DNA from: JBFWNG01 sp050251195
GTDB taxonomy: Bacteria; Bdellovibrionota_B; Oligoflexia; Oligoflexales; Oligoflexaceae
Direction: 5' to 3'
DNA length: 64,000 nucleotides
NCBI GenBank assembly: GCA_050251195.1
Contig: JBFWNG010000002.1
Location: 434,001 to 498,000 of the forward strand
In this document: positions 1 through 9,516 of the stretch, one piece after another
Layout of the letters: every line of letters begins with the position of its first letter
Position numbering within the stretch: the stretch's first letter is position 1
Translations under genes and position numbers: made by a program
Notes under the pieces: model-generated
The model's input: the letters and a program-made list of their open reading frames with translations, nothing else
Told to the model about the DNA's origin: nothing
Databases searched by the model: none

Positions 1-47
1 CAGATCACGTGTTTCTTATGTCGAACCGAATCGAGAAGCGCTTCCAT
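1..47 (-). CDS. Start of an unidentified gene running off the window edge
   Basis: An ATG lies 5 bases after the stop of the upstream DsrE-like gene, with GGTGAAAG in front as a possible ribosome binding site. The frame stays open to the window edge (about 15 codons, beginning MEALLDSVRHKK). It would be the next gene of the DsrE operon. Too little is visible for any function. Confidence 0.4.
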   Translation of the reverse strand, partial: MEALLDSVRHKKHVI

Positions 48-51
48 TCTT

Positions 52-438
52 TCACCAATGCCAAATATGGTCGTACTGATCGACGAATCGAGCAAGTTGC
101 GCCCGCGATATCCCCTCGATCTCTTTAATCAGTTCTGTTGCTTTAATTCCACGCTCTTCCAAGTCGTCTTTCAGGAAAAAAACATTCGCTCCAGTTTTCT
201 TGAAGTTCTTTAAATCTTCTTGAAAATGATTGGGGTGCGGTATTTCTCCTGTCCCAAAATGAAGCGCCTGTGGATTTTGCGATTTAACGGCGTAGTTGAC
301 AGCATTGCCGGTTAGCAAGATGTCGATCGGTGCGCCGGCATTTTTACATGCGTGGTTGAACCAAAGCGACGTGTCGTCCTGCTCCTCGAGCGTTGCTCTG
401 TAGGCGGTATCTACAATACTCAGTATTTTTTTGCTCAT
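52..438 (-). CDS. DsrE-family small protein
   Basis: A 128-residue cytoplasmic protein beginning MSKKILSIVDTAYR. The alternating beta/alpha pattern with an early hydrophobic strand, a mid region ILLTGNAVNY and a late strand ANVFFLKDD resembles the DsrE/TusD/TusE-like fold of sulfur-relay proteins and their many uncharacterised relatives. A longer upstream frame exists but overlaps the preceding gene, so the internal ATG was taken. Only one Cys is present (in HACKNAG, in the first helix), not in the usual catalytic place, so persulfide transfer is uncertain. It is the third DsrE-like gene in a row and shares the closing Trp-rich tail (HIWHW) with the first (PIWH), which suggests they form a hetero-oligomer. 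Family assignment is by pattern recognition. Confidence 0.65.
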   Translation of the reverse strand: MSKKILSIVDTAYRATLEEQDDTSLWFNHACKNAGAPIDILLTGNAVNYAVKSQNPQALHFGTGEIPHPNHFQEDLKNFKKTGANVFFLKDDLEERGIKATELIKEIEGISRAQLARFVDQYDHIWHW

Positions 439-446
439 GATAGCCT

Positions 447-857
447 CTATCGTGTCGTGGCGATGACGACCGTTTTGTCGCATCGATTGACTTCTTCGAC
501 AAATTGCGCCGGTCCGCCGCGAACCGGGCCAGGTACCCAATTCGAAACCCCTCGTTCATCAACGCACATGCCGCAATTGATCCATTTGAACTCCGAGCCT
601 TTTTCCTTGGCAAGATTGAACAAACCCGTCACGAAATGTTTGGTGAGCGGGTGTTTTTCTTCTTGTTCATTGGTGCCCTTTACAGGATTGGGATGCGGTT
701 TTTGTTCTGCGAACGAGAGTGACGTTGCTCCCTCATACGCGAAAACGGTGACATTATGTCCCTTTTGTAGGGCCGCTTCCATGACGCGAAACGCCGAAGC
801 GGTGTTGGACGACTCATAGGGCGGATCCATAATTAACAGCTGTAGAGTTTTCTTCAT
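447..857 (-). CDS. DsrE/DsrF-like protein with CGMC motif
   Basis: A 136-residue protein beginning MKKTLQLLIMDPPYES. It has the DsrE/TusD layout: N-terminal strand, a loop, an A-x-x-x-G-H helix, the strand NVTVFAYEGA, and a C-terminal WINCGMCVDERG segment at about residues 93-104. The CxxC in that place is where DsrE-family sulfur carriers have their active cysteine. A glutamate/lysine-rich insertion (about 60-75) is characteristic of DsrE-like proteins that are not TusD itself. It lies 8 bases before the next DsrE-like gene and 9 bases after the previous one, so the three are cotranscribed. Likely role: persulfide carrier or sensor; the partner is not visible in the window. Confidence 0.7.
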   Translation of the reverse strand: MKKTLQLLIMDPPYESSNTASAFRVMEAALQKGHNVTVFAYEGATSLSFAEQKPHPNPVKGTNEQEEKHPLTKHFVTGLFNLAKEKGSEFKWINCGMCVDERGVSNWVPGPVRGGPAQFVEEVNRCDKTVVIATTR

Positions 858-866
858 TTCTTCCCC

Positions 867-1199
867 TTAGTGCCAAATAGGCTTGCGTTGGTCTTCCATG
901 ATAAGATCGACGAGTTCGTCGGCGTTGGAGACTTTAGCGCTTCCTGGCACCTGGTCTTTTAGTATGCCGCGCTCCGAGAGCGAGTAGTCGTCAACAAGCA
1001 CGCGCGCTTTCTTGTCGGAAAGAATTTCAGGCAGAAGCGTTACTTTCGCATCTTTCCTTACGGCCAGGACGCCGTTCTGGATAAGATACAACGCAACGTC
1101 GTGACCTTGGTTGCAAAGTTCTTTGACGAGTCCGTAGGTCTGCAACACGTCCTTAGAGTCAAAAGGATCGCGACTTTCGATAAAAAGATACTTCGACAT
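867..1199 (-). CDS. DsrE/DsrH-like small protein
   Basis: A 110-residue protein, MSKYLFIESRDPFDSKD, with the DsrE/DsrH-type fold pattern (strand, helix YGLVKELCNQGHDVALYLIQNG, then LVDDYSLSERGI). The single Cys (LCNQ) is in the helix and not at the position of the DsrH active Cys, so it may be structural, in a trimeric assembly with the two following DsrE-like proteins. It sits 13 bases after the M14 carboxypeptidase stop. Ribosome binding site GAGGAG is clear in front of the ATG. Function unassigned. Confidence 0.65.
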   Translation of the reverse strand: MSKYLFIESRDPFDSKDVLQTYGLVKELCNQGHDVALYLIQNGVLAVRKDAKVTLLPEILSDKKARVLVDDYSLSERGILKDQVPGSAKVSNADELVDLIMEDQRKPIWH

Positions 1200-1212
1200 A
1201 GGTTCTCCTCAG

Positions 1213-2310
1213 TTAGCGTCCAAACCGGCTGCCGTCAATGAAATGCTCGATAAACGAATAAGTCATTTCTTTGGATTGTGTTGTAACTTCCGGAATCTTT
1301 GCCGAGTGCGGAGCCTTGTTCGTTGCTATTTCGATAGCAATCGAAAAGGTATTGTTTTTCCATAGGTAATAGTCCGAGCTCGATCCCTTGGCAATGTACA
1401 TCACCTTCGAGATTTGTCCCGTTCTGTAATGATTTGCCGCAGCCATCTTCTGACTGAGTTGCTCGTATTCTGTCTTGAGAGTTTGTTCGCCGATCACATC
1501 CTGCGAAAATCCCCATGGGTACATGATAAGTTCGCCGTAAGCATGGAACGTCAAGCTGCCGTCAAAATGATGTTGGTTGGTAAACTCAATGAGATCCGAA
1601 ATAATACCGATCGGCCTGCGTTCGGTTTGTTCGGGCCACGGATACTCTCTATTAGGATCCACGCCGTCCGCATACCTTTGTCGCGCCGAAAAGCCGTCTG
1701 GGTTCACAACAGGAATGAAATAGAGCTCGGTGTTGTTGACAAAGTTGGTAAGCCGTTGGTTGGTGCCGTAGCCTTTGACAATCTCGTCCACGATGCCGAG
1801 AAGAACTTCGACGGTGATGATTTCGTCTCCATGCGTCGCGGCGTCGAGCATGATCTTTGGCTCCGCTTCGTCCGTGGCTACATCATCGGATATTTTTAGC
1901 ACATACAACGGACGTCCGTCGGTTGATTGACCATATTCGCTCAGCTGAACGATATTAGGGTAGTCTTGCGCCAAGGTCTTAATGTACGCGGTGACCTGGT
2001 CAAAATTCCGATAAGCGTCGAAATATCCAAAGGACCGCAGGAGAGGATTATGAAACATAGCGGAGGTGTCCGCTTCTAACAATTCAAGTCCGGTATTTTG
2101 CAAGCTCGACAGCTGAGTCGCCTGGTTTGCGGGAATAATGACCTCAAAAACGTTGCCCTCGCGCCCTACGATCTCCCACTTGTCGGAAATCACGCGCAGA
2201 GTCTCTGGCGACGGATTTATGACCTTGTACTTTGATAAAACGGGATTGCTGCTGCCAAAGGCTGTTACCCCCAACAACGATATCAACAAACCCAAGAAAA
2301 TATGCTGCAT
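1213..2310 (-). CDS. Secreted M14-family zinc carboxypeptidase
   Basis: Hydrolyses C-terminal residues of peptides (family knowledge). A 365-residue protein with a signal peptide (MQHIFLGLLISLLGVTAFGSS). Zinc ligands of M14 peptidases are visible as THGDE (about His160 and Glu163) and a later His in FHAYGELIMYPWG; a catalytic Glu candidate lies in AIEIATN near the C terminus. An N-terminal prodomain-like stretch (about 22-95) precedes the catalytic domain, as in secreted zymogens. A longer frame starts at 2400, but the internal ATG directly opens the signal peptide and was chosen. It precedes the three DsrE-like genes, which are probably cotranscribed by chance of orientation and not functionally linked. 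It acts outside the cytoplasm. Confidence 0.88.
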   Translation of the reverse strand: MQHIFLGLLISLLGVTAFGSSNPVLSKYKVINPSPETLRVISDKWEIVGREGNVFEVIIPANQATQLSSLQNTGLELLEADTSAMFHNPLLRSFGYFDAYRNFDQVTAYIKTLAQDYPNIVQLSEYGQSTDGRPLYVLKISDDVATDEAEPKIMLDAATHGDEIITVEVLLGIVDEIVKGYGTNQRLTNFVNNTELYFIPVVNPDGFSARQRYADGVDPNREYPWPEQTERRPIGIISDLIEFTNQHHFDGSLTFHAYGELIMYPWGFSQDVIGEQTLKTEYEQLSQKMAAANHYRTGQISKVMYIAKGSSSDYYLWKNNTFSIAIEIATNKAPHSAKIPEVTTQSKEMTYSFIEHFIDGSRFGR

Positions 2311-2468
2311 ACTCAAAAACCCCCATAGGTGAACTTGCGCGCAGCTTACCATCTTTGGGGTCCCAAGCCCAGCTCGGTATTCGGTTTTTTTGAATTGCAC
2401 CCCCTAGCCCCATAGGATACCATTTTAGGAGCAATTCTGAATGCCTAGCAATAACCGGAGGACTTGTC

Positions 2469-4739
2469 ATGTTCGCAAGAGTGGCTTTGTGCTGTTCTAT
2501 CGCATTGGCGTTGGCCAACTGCAAACCCAGAAGCAAATCGGCGACGTTTTCGGAAGGCGGGGAGGCGTTTTTGCCGACGCTCAGCCATCCTGTGGATTAT
2601 GAAAAAATGCGCGGTTCTCCCGACGCCGATGACTCCTACGTCAAATACCTCTGGGACTTTGGCGACGGGCGTGACCAGTTTTACTTCATGAATACAGCGA
2701 AATATCCGTTTCACGCCCAGTTCGTGGGAGCTCACTTGCCCCATTACTCCGCAGGCGACTACAACAACCTGGGGTCGTTTCCCGAACCCAAGAAAATATC
2801 GTCGGGCGGAGTTTACTACTTGCCTGAGTTCTCTGTCGTCAACCCGCCGTCGGGAACGAACGAAATATACTCGAAGCCGGGTGTTTTGGCCTTTAGTCTT
2901 TACCGCGATCTCGAAGCTCCCAAACCATGCGAATCTCGCGCCTATACGCCGGAAGAAATGGACGAAGTCGTTAAGGTCTTCAACCGGTTGAAAACAGCTG
3001 CTTCGTTTGTTGAGTCGAGGATTGTCTACATCGCTTGTCCGCAAGAAGCTCTGAAAAACACCCTGGCGGTAAAAGGGAAAGGCATTCCCATTTTCAGTTT
3101 TGCTATCACCGCCACCAACCCGACCTACAACGTTGCCAAAGCCTACGGTTATCTCAAAAACATTTCACCAGCCGATCTGGAAGGCGGCGAGTACACGCAC
3201 AAGGATATCCTCGTTCTTTCTGAACTTCCTTTGGACATCGGACCGATCTCCGGTTTGATCTCCACCAAAATCCAAGTGCCGGGATCTCACGTCCGATTGA
3301 GAGCGAAAAACCTCAATATACCCAACGTCTTTTTCGAAAAAGCGCTCACGGATTCCAAAATCCAAAGCAACGTCGGCAAACTCATCGAGTTTGAAACAAA
3401 ACCCAACGGTATATACACTATCAAGGGAGCGGAGCAGTTCCCGGGCGGCGAAAGCGCACTCAAAGAAGCGGCCGAGACGTACTGGAAATCCCGCGTACCC
3501 AAACTTCCCGAACCGGTAGCAGATCTTAAGAATACAAACCTGCGCCACTGGCGCGAAGAAGGTGCAACGCACGAAGAGGTAAGATCATATGGAGCGAAAG
3601 CCACCAACTTCGCCATGCTTGACAACGAACTTACCGAAAGAGGCTACAACCGCCAAGAATTCCGCGGATCGTTCATGATCCCATTCTCCTATTACAATCA
3701 ACACGTCAGCCAGAACATCAAAGCCGGATTGTGCGCGAAAGTACAAACAGAATGCAAAGAGAAATACGGTGATGCGTGCTCGACTCCCAACACATTGTGC
3801 GCTGCCCACGAAGGCAAACCACTTAAAGTGTTCCTTAAGGCGATGACCACTCAATACGGCGCTGAGATGATCGCGAAGGGTTCCGTACGCAAAGCGTTTA
3901 TCAAGACAGCGCAAGAGTTGATCAAAGAAACCAAAACCGATCAAGCACTCGTCGACGCGCTGGTCGAACACATCCGTCGTACCTATCCAGACACACGCCG
4001 AATCCGGTTCCGCTCCAGCACCAACGCGGAAGATCTTCCCGGCCTCAGCGGCGCCGGTCTTTACCAATCTTTCTCAGGCTGCGTTGAGGACACGGTCAAC
4101 GACCAGGGTGAAGGCGGAGCATGCGTCACTCCTCTCGAAAAAGAACGCATGAACGCCAAGATCAAACATTACCAGGAACTTGATCCGGAAAAATACAAAG
4201 AAGCTATCGAAGAGTTGCAAGACGACCTAACCAAAAAACGAAAAATCGGCAAAACCATCGGTAAAGTCTACGCGAGTCTATGGAACGAGAAGGCCTTCCT
4301 CAGCCGCGACTACTTCCACATCGACCATCACAAGATCTACATGGGCGTTCTCGTTCATCCGTCTTTCATCGAAGAGTCAGCCAACGGCGTCGCGATCCTC
4401 GAACGAAAAGACGGAGGCAAATTCGAACTCGAACTCGTGACTCAAAAAGACGATATCAGCGTCACCAACCCCGAACTTGAAGGCGCCATCCCCGAGAACG
4501 TCATCGTGTACATGGGCGGCGGCAACGACAGCGTAACCTACCGCTCCTTCAGCAATCAAGTTCCGGCGGGTCAACTTCTTCTGAAAGAGAACGAGCTCAA
4601 GGACGTCCGCAACCAAATCATGGCGACCTACGAGAAGCTCACGAAGGAATACGGGCAAGATTATTCTGTAAGGTTGGATTTTGAGTACATCTTGAATCGT
4701 GACAGGCTTGTTTATATGAAGCAGGCGCGACCGCTCTAA
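2469..4739 (+). CDS. PEP/pyruvate-binding (PPDK N-like) lipoprotein
   Basis: A 756-residue protein with a lipoprotein signal (hydrophobic segment then LANC, Cys at about 18). The C-terminal third carries the nucleotide-binding half of PPDK/PEP synthase: RFRSSTNAEDLPGLSGAGLYQS is the hallmark phosphate-binding loop at about residue 515-540. The phosphohistidine and PEP-utiliser domains of the full enzymes are missing. The N-terminal ~350 residues match nothing I recognise. A GGAGGA box at 2457-2462 sits 6 bases before the ATG. An ATP-dependent domain on an exported lipoprotein is odd, because the periplasm lacks ATP; it may bind another ligand. Divergent from the M14 gene, convergent with the repeat lipoprotein. 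Confidence 0.8.
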   Translation: MFARVALCCSIALALANCKPRSKSATFSEGGEAFLPTLSHPVDYEKMRGSPDADDSYVKYLWDFGDGRDQFYFMNTAKYPFHAQFVGAHLPHYSAGDYNNLGSFPEPKKISSGGVYYLPEFSVVNPPSGTNEIYSKPGVLAFSLYRDLEAPKPCESRAYTPEEMDEVVKVFNRLKTAASFVESRIVYIACPQEALKNTLAVKGKGIPIFSFAITATNPTYNVAKAYGYLKNISPADLEGGEYTHKDILVLSELPLDIGPISGLISTKIQVPGSHVRLRAKNLNIPNVFFEKALTDSKIQSNVGKLIEFETKPNGIYTIKGAEQFPGGESALKEAAETYWKSRVPKLPEPVADLKNTNLRHWREEGATHEEVRSYGAKATNFAMLDNELTERGYNRQEFRGSFMIPFSYYNQHVSQNIKAGLCAKVQTECKEKYGDACSTPNTLCAAHEGKPLKVFLKAMTTQYGAEMIAKGSVRKAFIKTAQELIKETKTDQALVDALVEHIRRTYPDTRRIRFRSSTNAEDLPGLSGAGLYQSFSGCVEDTVNDQGEGGACVTPLEKERMNAKIKHYQELDPEKYKEAIEELQDDLTKKRKIGKTIGKVYASLWNEKAFLSRDYFHIDHHKIYMGVLVHPSFIEESANGVAILERKDGGKFELELVTQKDDISVTNPELEGAIPENVIVYMGGGNDSVTYRSFSNQVPAGQLLLKENELKDVRNQIMATYEKLTKEYGQDYSVRLDFEYILNRDRLVYMKQARPL

Positions 4740-4755
4740 CGCATTATCTTGCATC

Positions 4756-4791
4756 CCGAATTTTCACCATTCGTGGAATGGTGAAATTCGG
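4756..4791. terminator. Hairpin between convergent genes
   Basis: A 16-bp inverted repeat with one bulged T and a 3-base loop (left arm 4756-4772, right arm 4776-4791) lies between the stop codons of two converging genes. It has no T-run on either side, so it is at best a weak or factor-assisted bidirectional terminator. Confidence 0.5.
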
Positions 4792-4825
4792 TGCATGGAA
4801 GAAAGACTGTCTTATTACCCCAATT

Positions 4826-7800
4826 TTATTGTGGTCTTGTGCAGATAACTCGATACGAGACCTGATCTTTGTCGAAGTTGCTACCGGATCCCGTGTTAAG
4901 TTTCAACTGATGGCCGCCATCAGTGTTGGTTGAAAGGGTTGTAGATGACCAATAAGACGCGGTTGCCAAGGAAAGTCCTGTTGCTGCCTTCCTAGACCAA
5001 ATGCCGTCTACATAAGCCTGCATCAACTCTTTTTGCGTTGGCAATCGCCAATCTCCGTACCCTCCGTATGTGAGGCCCTCGCACAGGGTAATTGCGCCTT
5101 CGAAATTATAGGCAGTCCCGTTGTCTTTAGCCCACATCATTCCCGAAATTCTATCAACGAATACGCAATGTTCAGCGCCGCTGCATGCATCGTCTGAATC
5201 AGTTCCTCCTCCGCCACCAACATCGTTCGTGCTATCCATAATCCAGTTCGCGCCGGAAGCTTGTTGCCAGCCAGACGGATATTGCGTTGGGAATGCGCCG
5301 GCGAAGTTATCGTCGTCGATTGTGTCGTACATATCATTGCCAGCTAACGTACCTATGGTGCGTTGAAATTGGGAATTGTTCACCATGTTTCTAGGGAAAA
5401 TAAGATCGCCGACTTTTCCGCCAACAGTCTTACCTTTGCGAATGTCCCAAGTCGAGTATGCGCCTGTGTCGGCTGATTTGTAAGTGGCCGTTGTAGTACA
5501 ACCCGTTTGGCCGTCTGCGGTACAGTTGGAGCCAAATGTACCCGTAGTACCGAAGATGTCCACGCTTCCTTTAATATTTCCCATAACGATATCGGCGTCA
5601 CCGCCGTGATTGTGCCGTAGACCATTTGAATCCCAATATTCAAAGGCGGTAGTAGATTTCACTTGGTTGTTAAATGTGGCAGCTGTGAGGTCTGCGGTTC
5701 CGGTTGCGCCCGTAATGACGATAGCCGAACCCGCAGTGCCCGCGATTGTAACGCCTAATTTTATGTTTCCTGCGACCGCAGCTGACATATCAGCAGATTT
5801 GTATGCGGCAACCGTAATGCATCCCGTAGCCCCGTCTGAAGAACAGTTGCTATGTGATTCCTCCGTAACGGATCCTGCGACACCAGCAATGGTAACGCCT
5901 GATTTTATATTTGTAGCGATGGCATCTGCCATTTTTGCAGATTTGAATGCAGCGACGGTTACGCAACCAACCGCTCCGTCTGAAGAACAGCTGCTATGTG
6001 ATTCCTCCGTAACGGATCCTGCGACACCAGCAATGGTAACGCCTGACTTTATATTTGTGGCGATAGCATCTGCCATTTTAGCGGATTTGAACGCAGCGAC
6101 GGTGACACAACCAACAGCTCCATCCGAAGAACAACTGCTATGTGATTCCTCCGTAACGGATCCCGCGACACCAGCAATGGTAACGCCTGACTTTATATTT
6201 GTGGCGATGGCGTCCGCCATTTTTGCAGACTTGAATGCAGCGACGGTAACGCAACCAACCGCTCCGTCTGAAGAACAGCTGCTATGTGATTCCTCCGTAA
6301 CGGATCCCGCGACACCAGCAATGGTAACGCCTGACTTTATGTTTGTAGCGATGGCATCAGCCATTTTTGCAGATTTGAATGCAGCGACGGTGACACAACC
6401 AACAGCTCCATCCGAAGAACAGCTGCTATGTGATTCCTCCGTAACGGATCCTGCGACACCAGCAATGGTAACGCCTGACTTTATATTTGTGGCGATAGCA
6501 TCTGCCATTTTAGCGGATTTGAACGCAGCGACGGTGACACAACCAACAGNNNNNNNNNNCTGCTATGTGATTCCTCCGTAACGGATCCTGCGACACCAGC
6601 AATGGTAACGCCTGACTTTATATTTGTGGCGATAGCATCTGCCATTTTAGCGGATTTGAACGCAGCGACGGTGACACAACCAACAGCTCCATCCGAAGAA
6701 CAGCTGCTATGTGATTCCTCCGTAACGGATCCTGCGACACCAGCAATGGTAACGCCTGACTTTATATTTGTGGCGATAGCATCTGCCATTTTAGCGGATT
6801 TGAACGCAGCGACGGTGACACAACCAACAGTTCCATCCGAAGAACAATCGCTGTGTGATTCTGAGGTAACGGATCCCGCCACTCCCGCGATAGTAACGCC
6901 TGATTTTATATTTCCCGCGACCGCGGCTGACATGTCAGCCGATTTGTATCCAGCGACGGTGACGCAACCAATAGCACCGTCTGAAGAACAATCGCTGTGT
7001 GACTCTGAGGTAACGGATCCCGCGACTCCCGCGATAGTAACGCCTGATTTTATGTTTCCCGCGACCGCGGCTGACATATCAGCAGATTTGTATCCAGCGA
7101 CTGTAACGCAACCAACAGCTCCATCCGAAGAACAATCGCTATGCGACTCGGAACTAACGGATCCCGCCACTCCCGCGATAGTAACGCCTGATTTTATGTT
7201 TCCCGCAAGCGCGGCTGACATATCAGCAGATTTGTATGCAGCGACGGTAACGCAACCAACGGTTCCGTCCGAAGAACAATCGCTGTGTGATTCTGAGGTA
7301 ACGGATCCCGCAACTCCCGCGATAGTGACGCCTGATTTTATGTTTCCCGCGACAGCGGCTGACATATCAGCAGATTTGTATCCAGCGACGGTAACGCAAC
7401 CAACGGTTCCGTCTGAAGAACAATCGCTGTGTGATTCTGAGGTAACGGATCCCGCAACTCCTGCGATAGTGACGCCTGATTTAATGTTTCCTGCGATTGC
7501 GGATGACATGTCAGCAGATTTGTATCCGGCGACGGTAACGCAACCAACCGAACCGTCGGCACTGCAATCGGAATGAGATTCGAGATCTGCCGTGCCACCT
7601 GCGCCGAAGATATCTATGCTATTGGCAATATTGGCCGCTACAATATCGGCATCACCGTTACCAGTATATCGAGCGCCCGCTGAATCGAAGTATTCAAACT
7701 GAGTCACTGACTTCATCTTAGAATTGAAAGTGGTGCTATCGAGGTCATTCACGATGGCGCTTGCATTTGTTAGAGGGTAAGTCCCTGAAGGATAGTCTCC

Positions 7801-9339
7801 CGCGACTCCGGCAAGAGTGACGCCCGCTTTAATTTTCCCGGCCGTGACGTTCGTCATATCAACTGCCTTGTAAGCTGGAACCGCAACGCAGTCGGTTTGT
7901 GCGTCCGAGGAACAATTAGCCGGTCGCACAAGCGATCCCGCGATGCCCGCGAGAGTCACGCCTGATTTTATGTTTCCAGCCGAGATGTTGGAATAATCGA
8001 CAGTCGGATAGCTCGTCGTTGCTATACAACCTGTTTGGTTGTCGCCCGAACAGTTGGCAAAGCCGCCAAAGGAACCAGTTACCCCGCCGATTTCTGTGCC
8101 GGATTTAATATTTCCCGCGACAGCAACGCTCATATCCGCCGCCTTAAAAGCGGCAACCGCAACGCAGCCCGTCGCTCCATCAGCGCTACAATTAGCTAAG
8201 GTACCCGCAACACCTACGATCGACGCACCGCTTCTCAAATCCGCTGCGGGCACGTCGGCTTTTGCAATCGAAGGAATTGCAGCTGTCGTCACGCAACCAA
8301 CTTGACCACTTGTTGTACAGGTTGGAATTGAATTAGCGCAAGTCTTCGTACCTTTGCGCAAGACGCCGGCCATGTCATAGAATTCAATATCGCTGCAAAT
8401 TTTTTCCGGCGCTAACGAAATCACCGGTTTGTCGTTAGAAGGGGAATAGATCAGAGAAGCGTTCTTCGTTGTGCCTTCTTGCACGATAGCGAGGTTCGCC
8501 ACCCCCGCTTTGAGATTCGCCGGAGCCACGAACGTCGCTTTGGTATCGCTCACAAGCTTCATACGGCTAATATCGGTATTCCCCAACGCGAGCGTCATCG
8601 TTGGCCTGAAATTCAGACCGGTAACTTCGACGATCTCGCCTGCTTTGATAACAAAGGGTTGCCGACCAAGCACTTCGATGGGTGGTAACGTCTTTTCTTC
8701 AATCTTCGTTTGAATAGGTAGTACCGTCGCGACTTCAACCGGAGTTTCTACAATCTTTTGCGTGAAACTGGGTTGGAAAACACCAAAGTACATCGTTTGA
8801 AATTCAACTTTGCCGTTGCCGATCACGAGTTCTTCCCGAGGGATAATTCCCGCGGTGGTTTGTTTTTCACCGACTTTTGTAATCTTAAAAACAACAACGA
8901 GATATTGATAGGGGTCAGCAAGCATCAAGCTAGCGCCCTCAGGTATTGGTAAACTGATCGTAAAGGGTATTGTTGCGTCAACCGGCGTTGTTGAACTGAC
9001 GACGACCGCCCCACCCGGTGAAGAAAACCCGTCGATGTCGAGTTCGTCAGCCAGTGCGGGGGTTGCTATATCGGATCCCGATTGTATGAGGATATCTGTT
9101 CCGACGTCAAGGGCTCCGGGCGGGAACGAAACAGACGTTTCATCACCTTCAACAGGAGCGTCGATAACCTGCGACAACTTACTGTCGGGATCGACGGTGC
9201 CGGAAACAACACCGGTCTCCGACGTCTTGACGCTGACGGACGCTGGTTGCGCACTTCCGGATTGTTTGAGGAACCCTGGTCCTCCATAACAACCGCCTAA
9301 TGCAAACATTAGTGTAAATAGCGTAAGCAGGCTTTGCAT
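4826..9339 (-). CDS. Repeat-rich DUF1566 lipoprotein, broken only by an assembly gap
   Basis: One gene that reads as two frames because 10 Ns (6550-6559) stand for 17 bases (or 17 plus multiples of 144). The lipobox is LGGC after MQSLLTLFTLMFA. Order: a beta-rich domain (about 40-200), an IPT/TIG-like domain (IEVLGRQPFVIKAGEIVEVTG, about 220-300), four divergent CxxDGxxGC repeats, a spacer, 13 near-identical 48-residue repeats (ESHSDCSSDGTVGCVTVA), a second copy of the spacer (GDADIV..NI..S.DIFG), then a C-terminal DUF1566 domain (MMWAKDNG, GDWRLPTQKELMQ, SYWSST). Each repeat has two Cys likely to pair. A surface-exposed stalk with a DUF1566 tip is the likely architecture. Ligand unknown. Confidence 0.85.
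5717..7581 (-). repeat. Thirteen tandem 144-bp coding repeats
   Basis: Units of exactly 144 bp (48 codons) run from 7581 down to 5717. Units 1-5 carry KSADMSAAVAGNIK, units 6-12 carry KSAKMADAIATNIK, and unit 13 is divergent. Units 6-12 are almost identical in DNA, which points to recent expansion by recombination or slippage. The assembly gap is in unit 8. Confidence 0.95.
6550..6559. other. Assembly gap (10 Ns) inside the tandem repeat
   Basis: Ten Ns replace the 17 bases that stand between ACCAACAG and CTGCTATG in every neighbouring unit. The landmark CTGCTATG occurs at 5991, 6135 (as ACTGCTA), 6279, 6423, then 6560 instead of the expected 6567, and again at 6704. Restoring 7 bases joins both halves in one frame. 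The true copy number may be higher than 13. Confidence 0.95.
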
Positions 9340-9407
9340 ACTCGACCCCTATATCTCTTGGGATATAAATTCCTTCGGAAACAATGGGGAAAGTGTTAAG
9401 AGGTTTA

Positions 9408-9430
9408 AAATACAGCTAGTAAATACAGCT
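9408..9430 (-). promoter_or_regulatory. Direct repeat upstream of the repeat lipoprotein gene
   Basis: AAATACAGCT occurs twice, at 9408-9417 and 9421-9430, 69-91 bases before the start of the lipoprotein gene. It could be an operator or chance. No clear -35/-10 pair was identified. The rest of 9340-9516 holds only a weak CGCC/GGCG hairpin near 9435-9452. Confidence 0.25.
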
Positions 9431-9516
9431 GCTTAGACGCCTTGATCGGGCGCCTCGGGTTTGAAGGAAAATTCGGATTCTGGAATTGATCTCTGATTTC
9501 AGTGGCTTCGCGACTC

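Noticed and set aside
2440..2456. Sigma-54 promoter on the minus strand upstream of the M14 gene
   Set aside because: GG and GC are 11 bases apart instead of 10.
6481..6508. Two separate genes or a frameshift in the repeat lipoprotein
   Set aside because: The break coincides with the 10 Ns; the 7-base deficit against the 144-bp period explains the frame change.
5610..6581. Long plus-strand open frames opposite the tandem repeats (also 6602-7576)
   Set aside because: They are mirror frames of the 144-bp repeats, lack a signal or ribosome binding site, and repeat with the period of the real minus-strand gene.
7581..8340. CRISPR-like array in the repeat region
   Set aside because: Units are coding, 144 bp and contiguous without spacers.
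9435..9452. Rho-independent terminator for acs
   Set aside because: Only a 4-bp CGCC/GGCG stem with no T-run on the minus strand.
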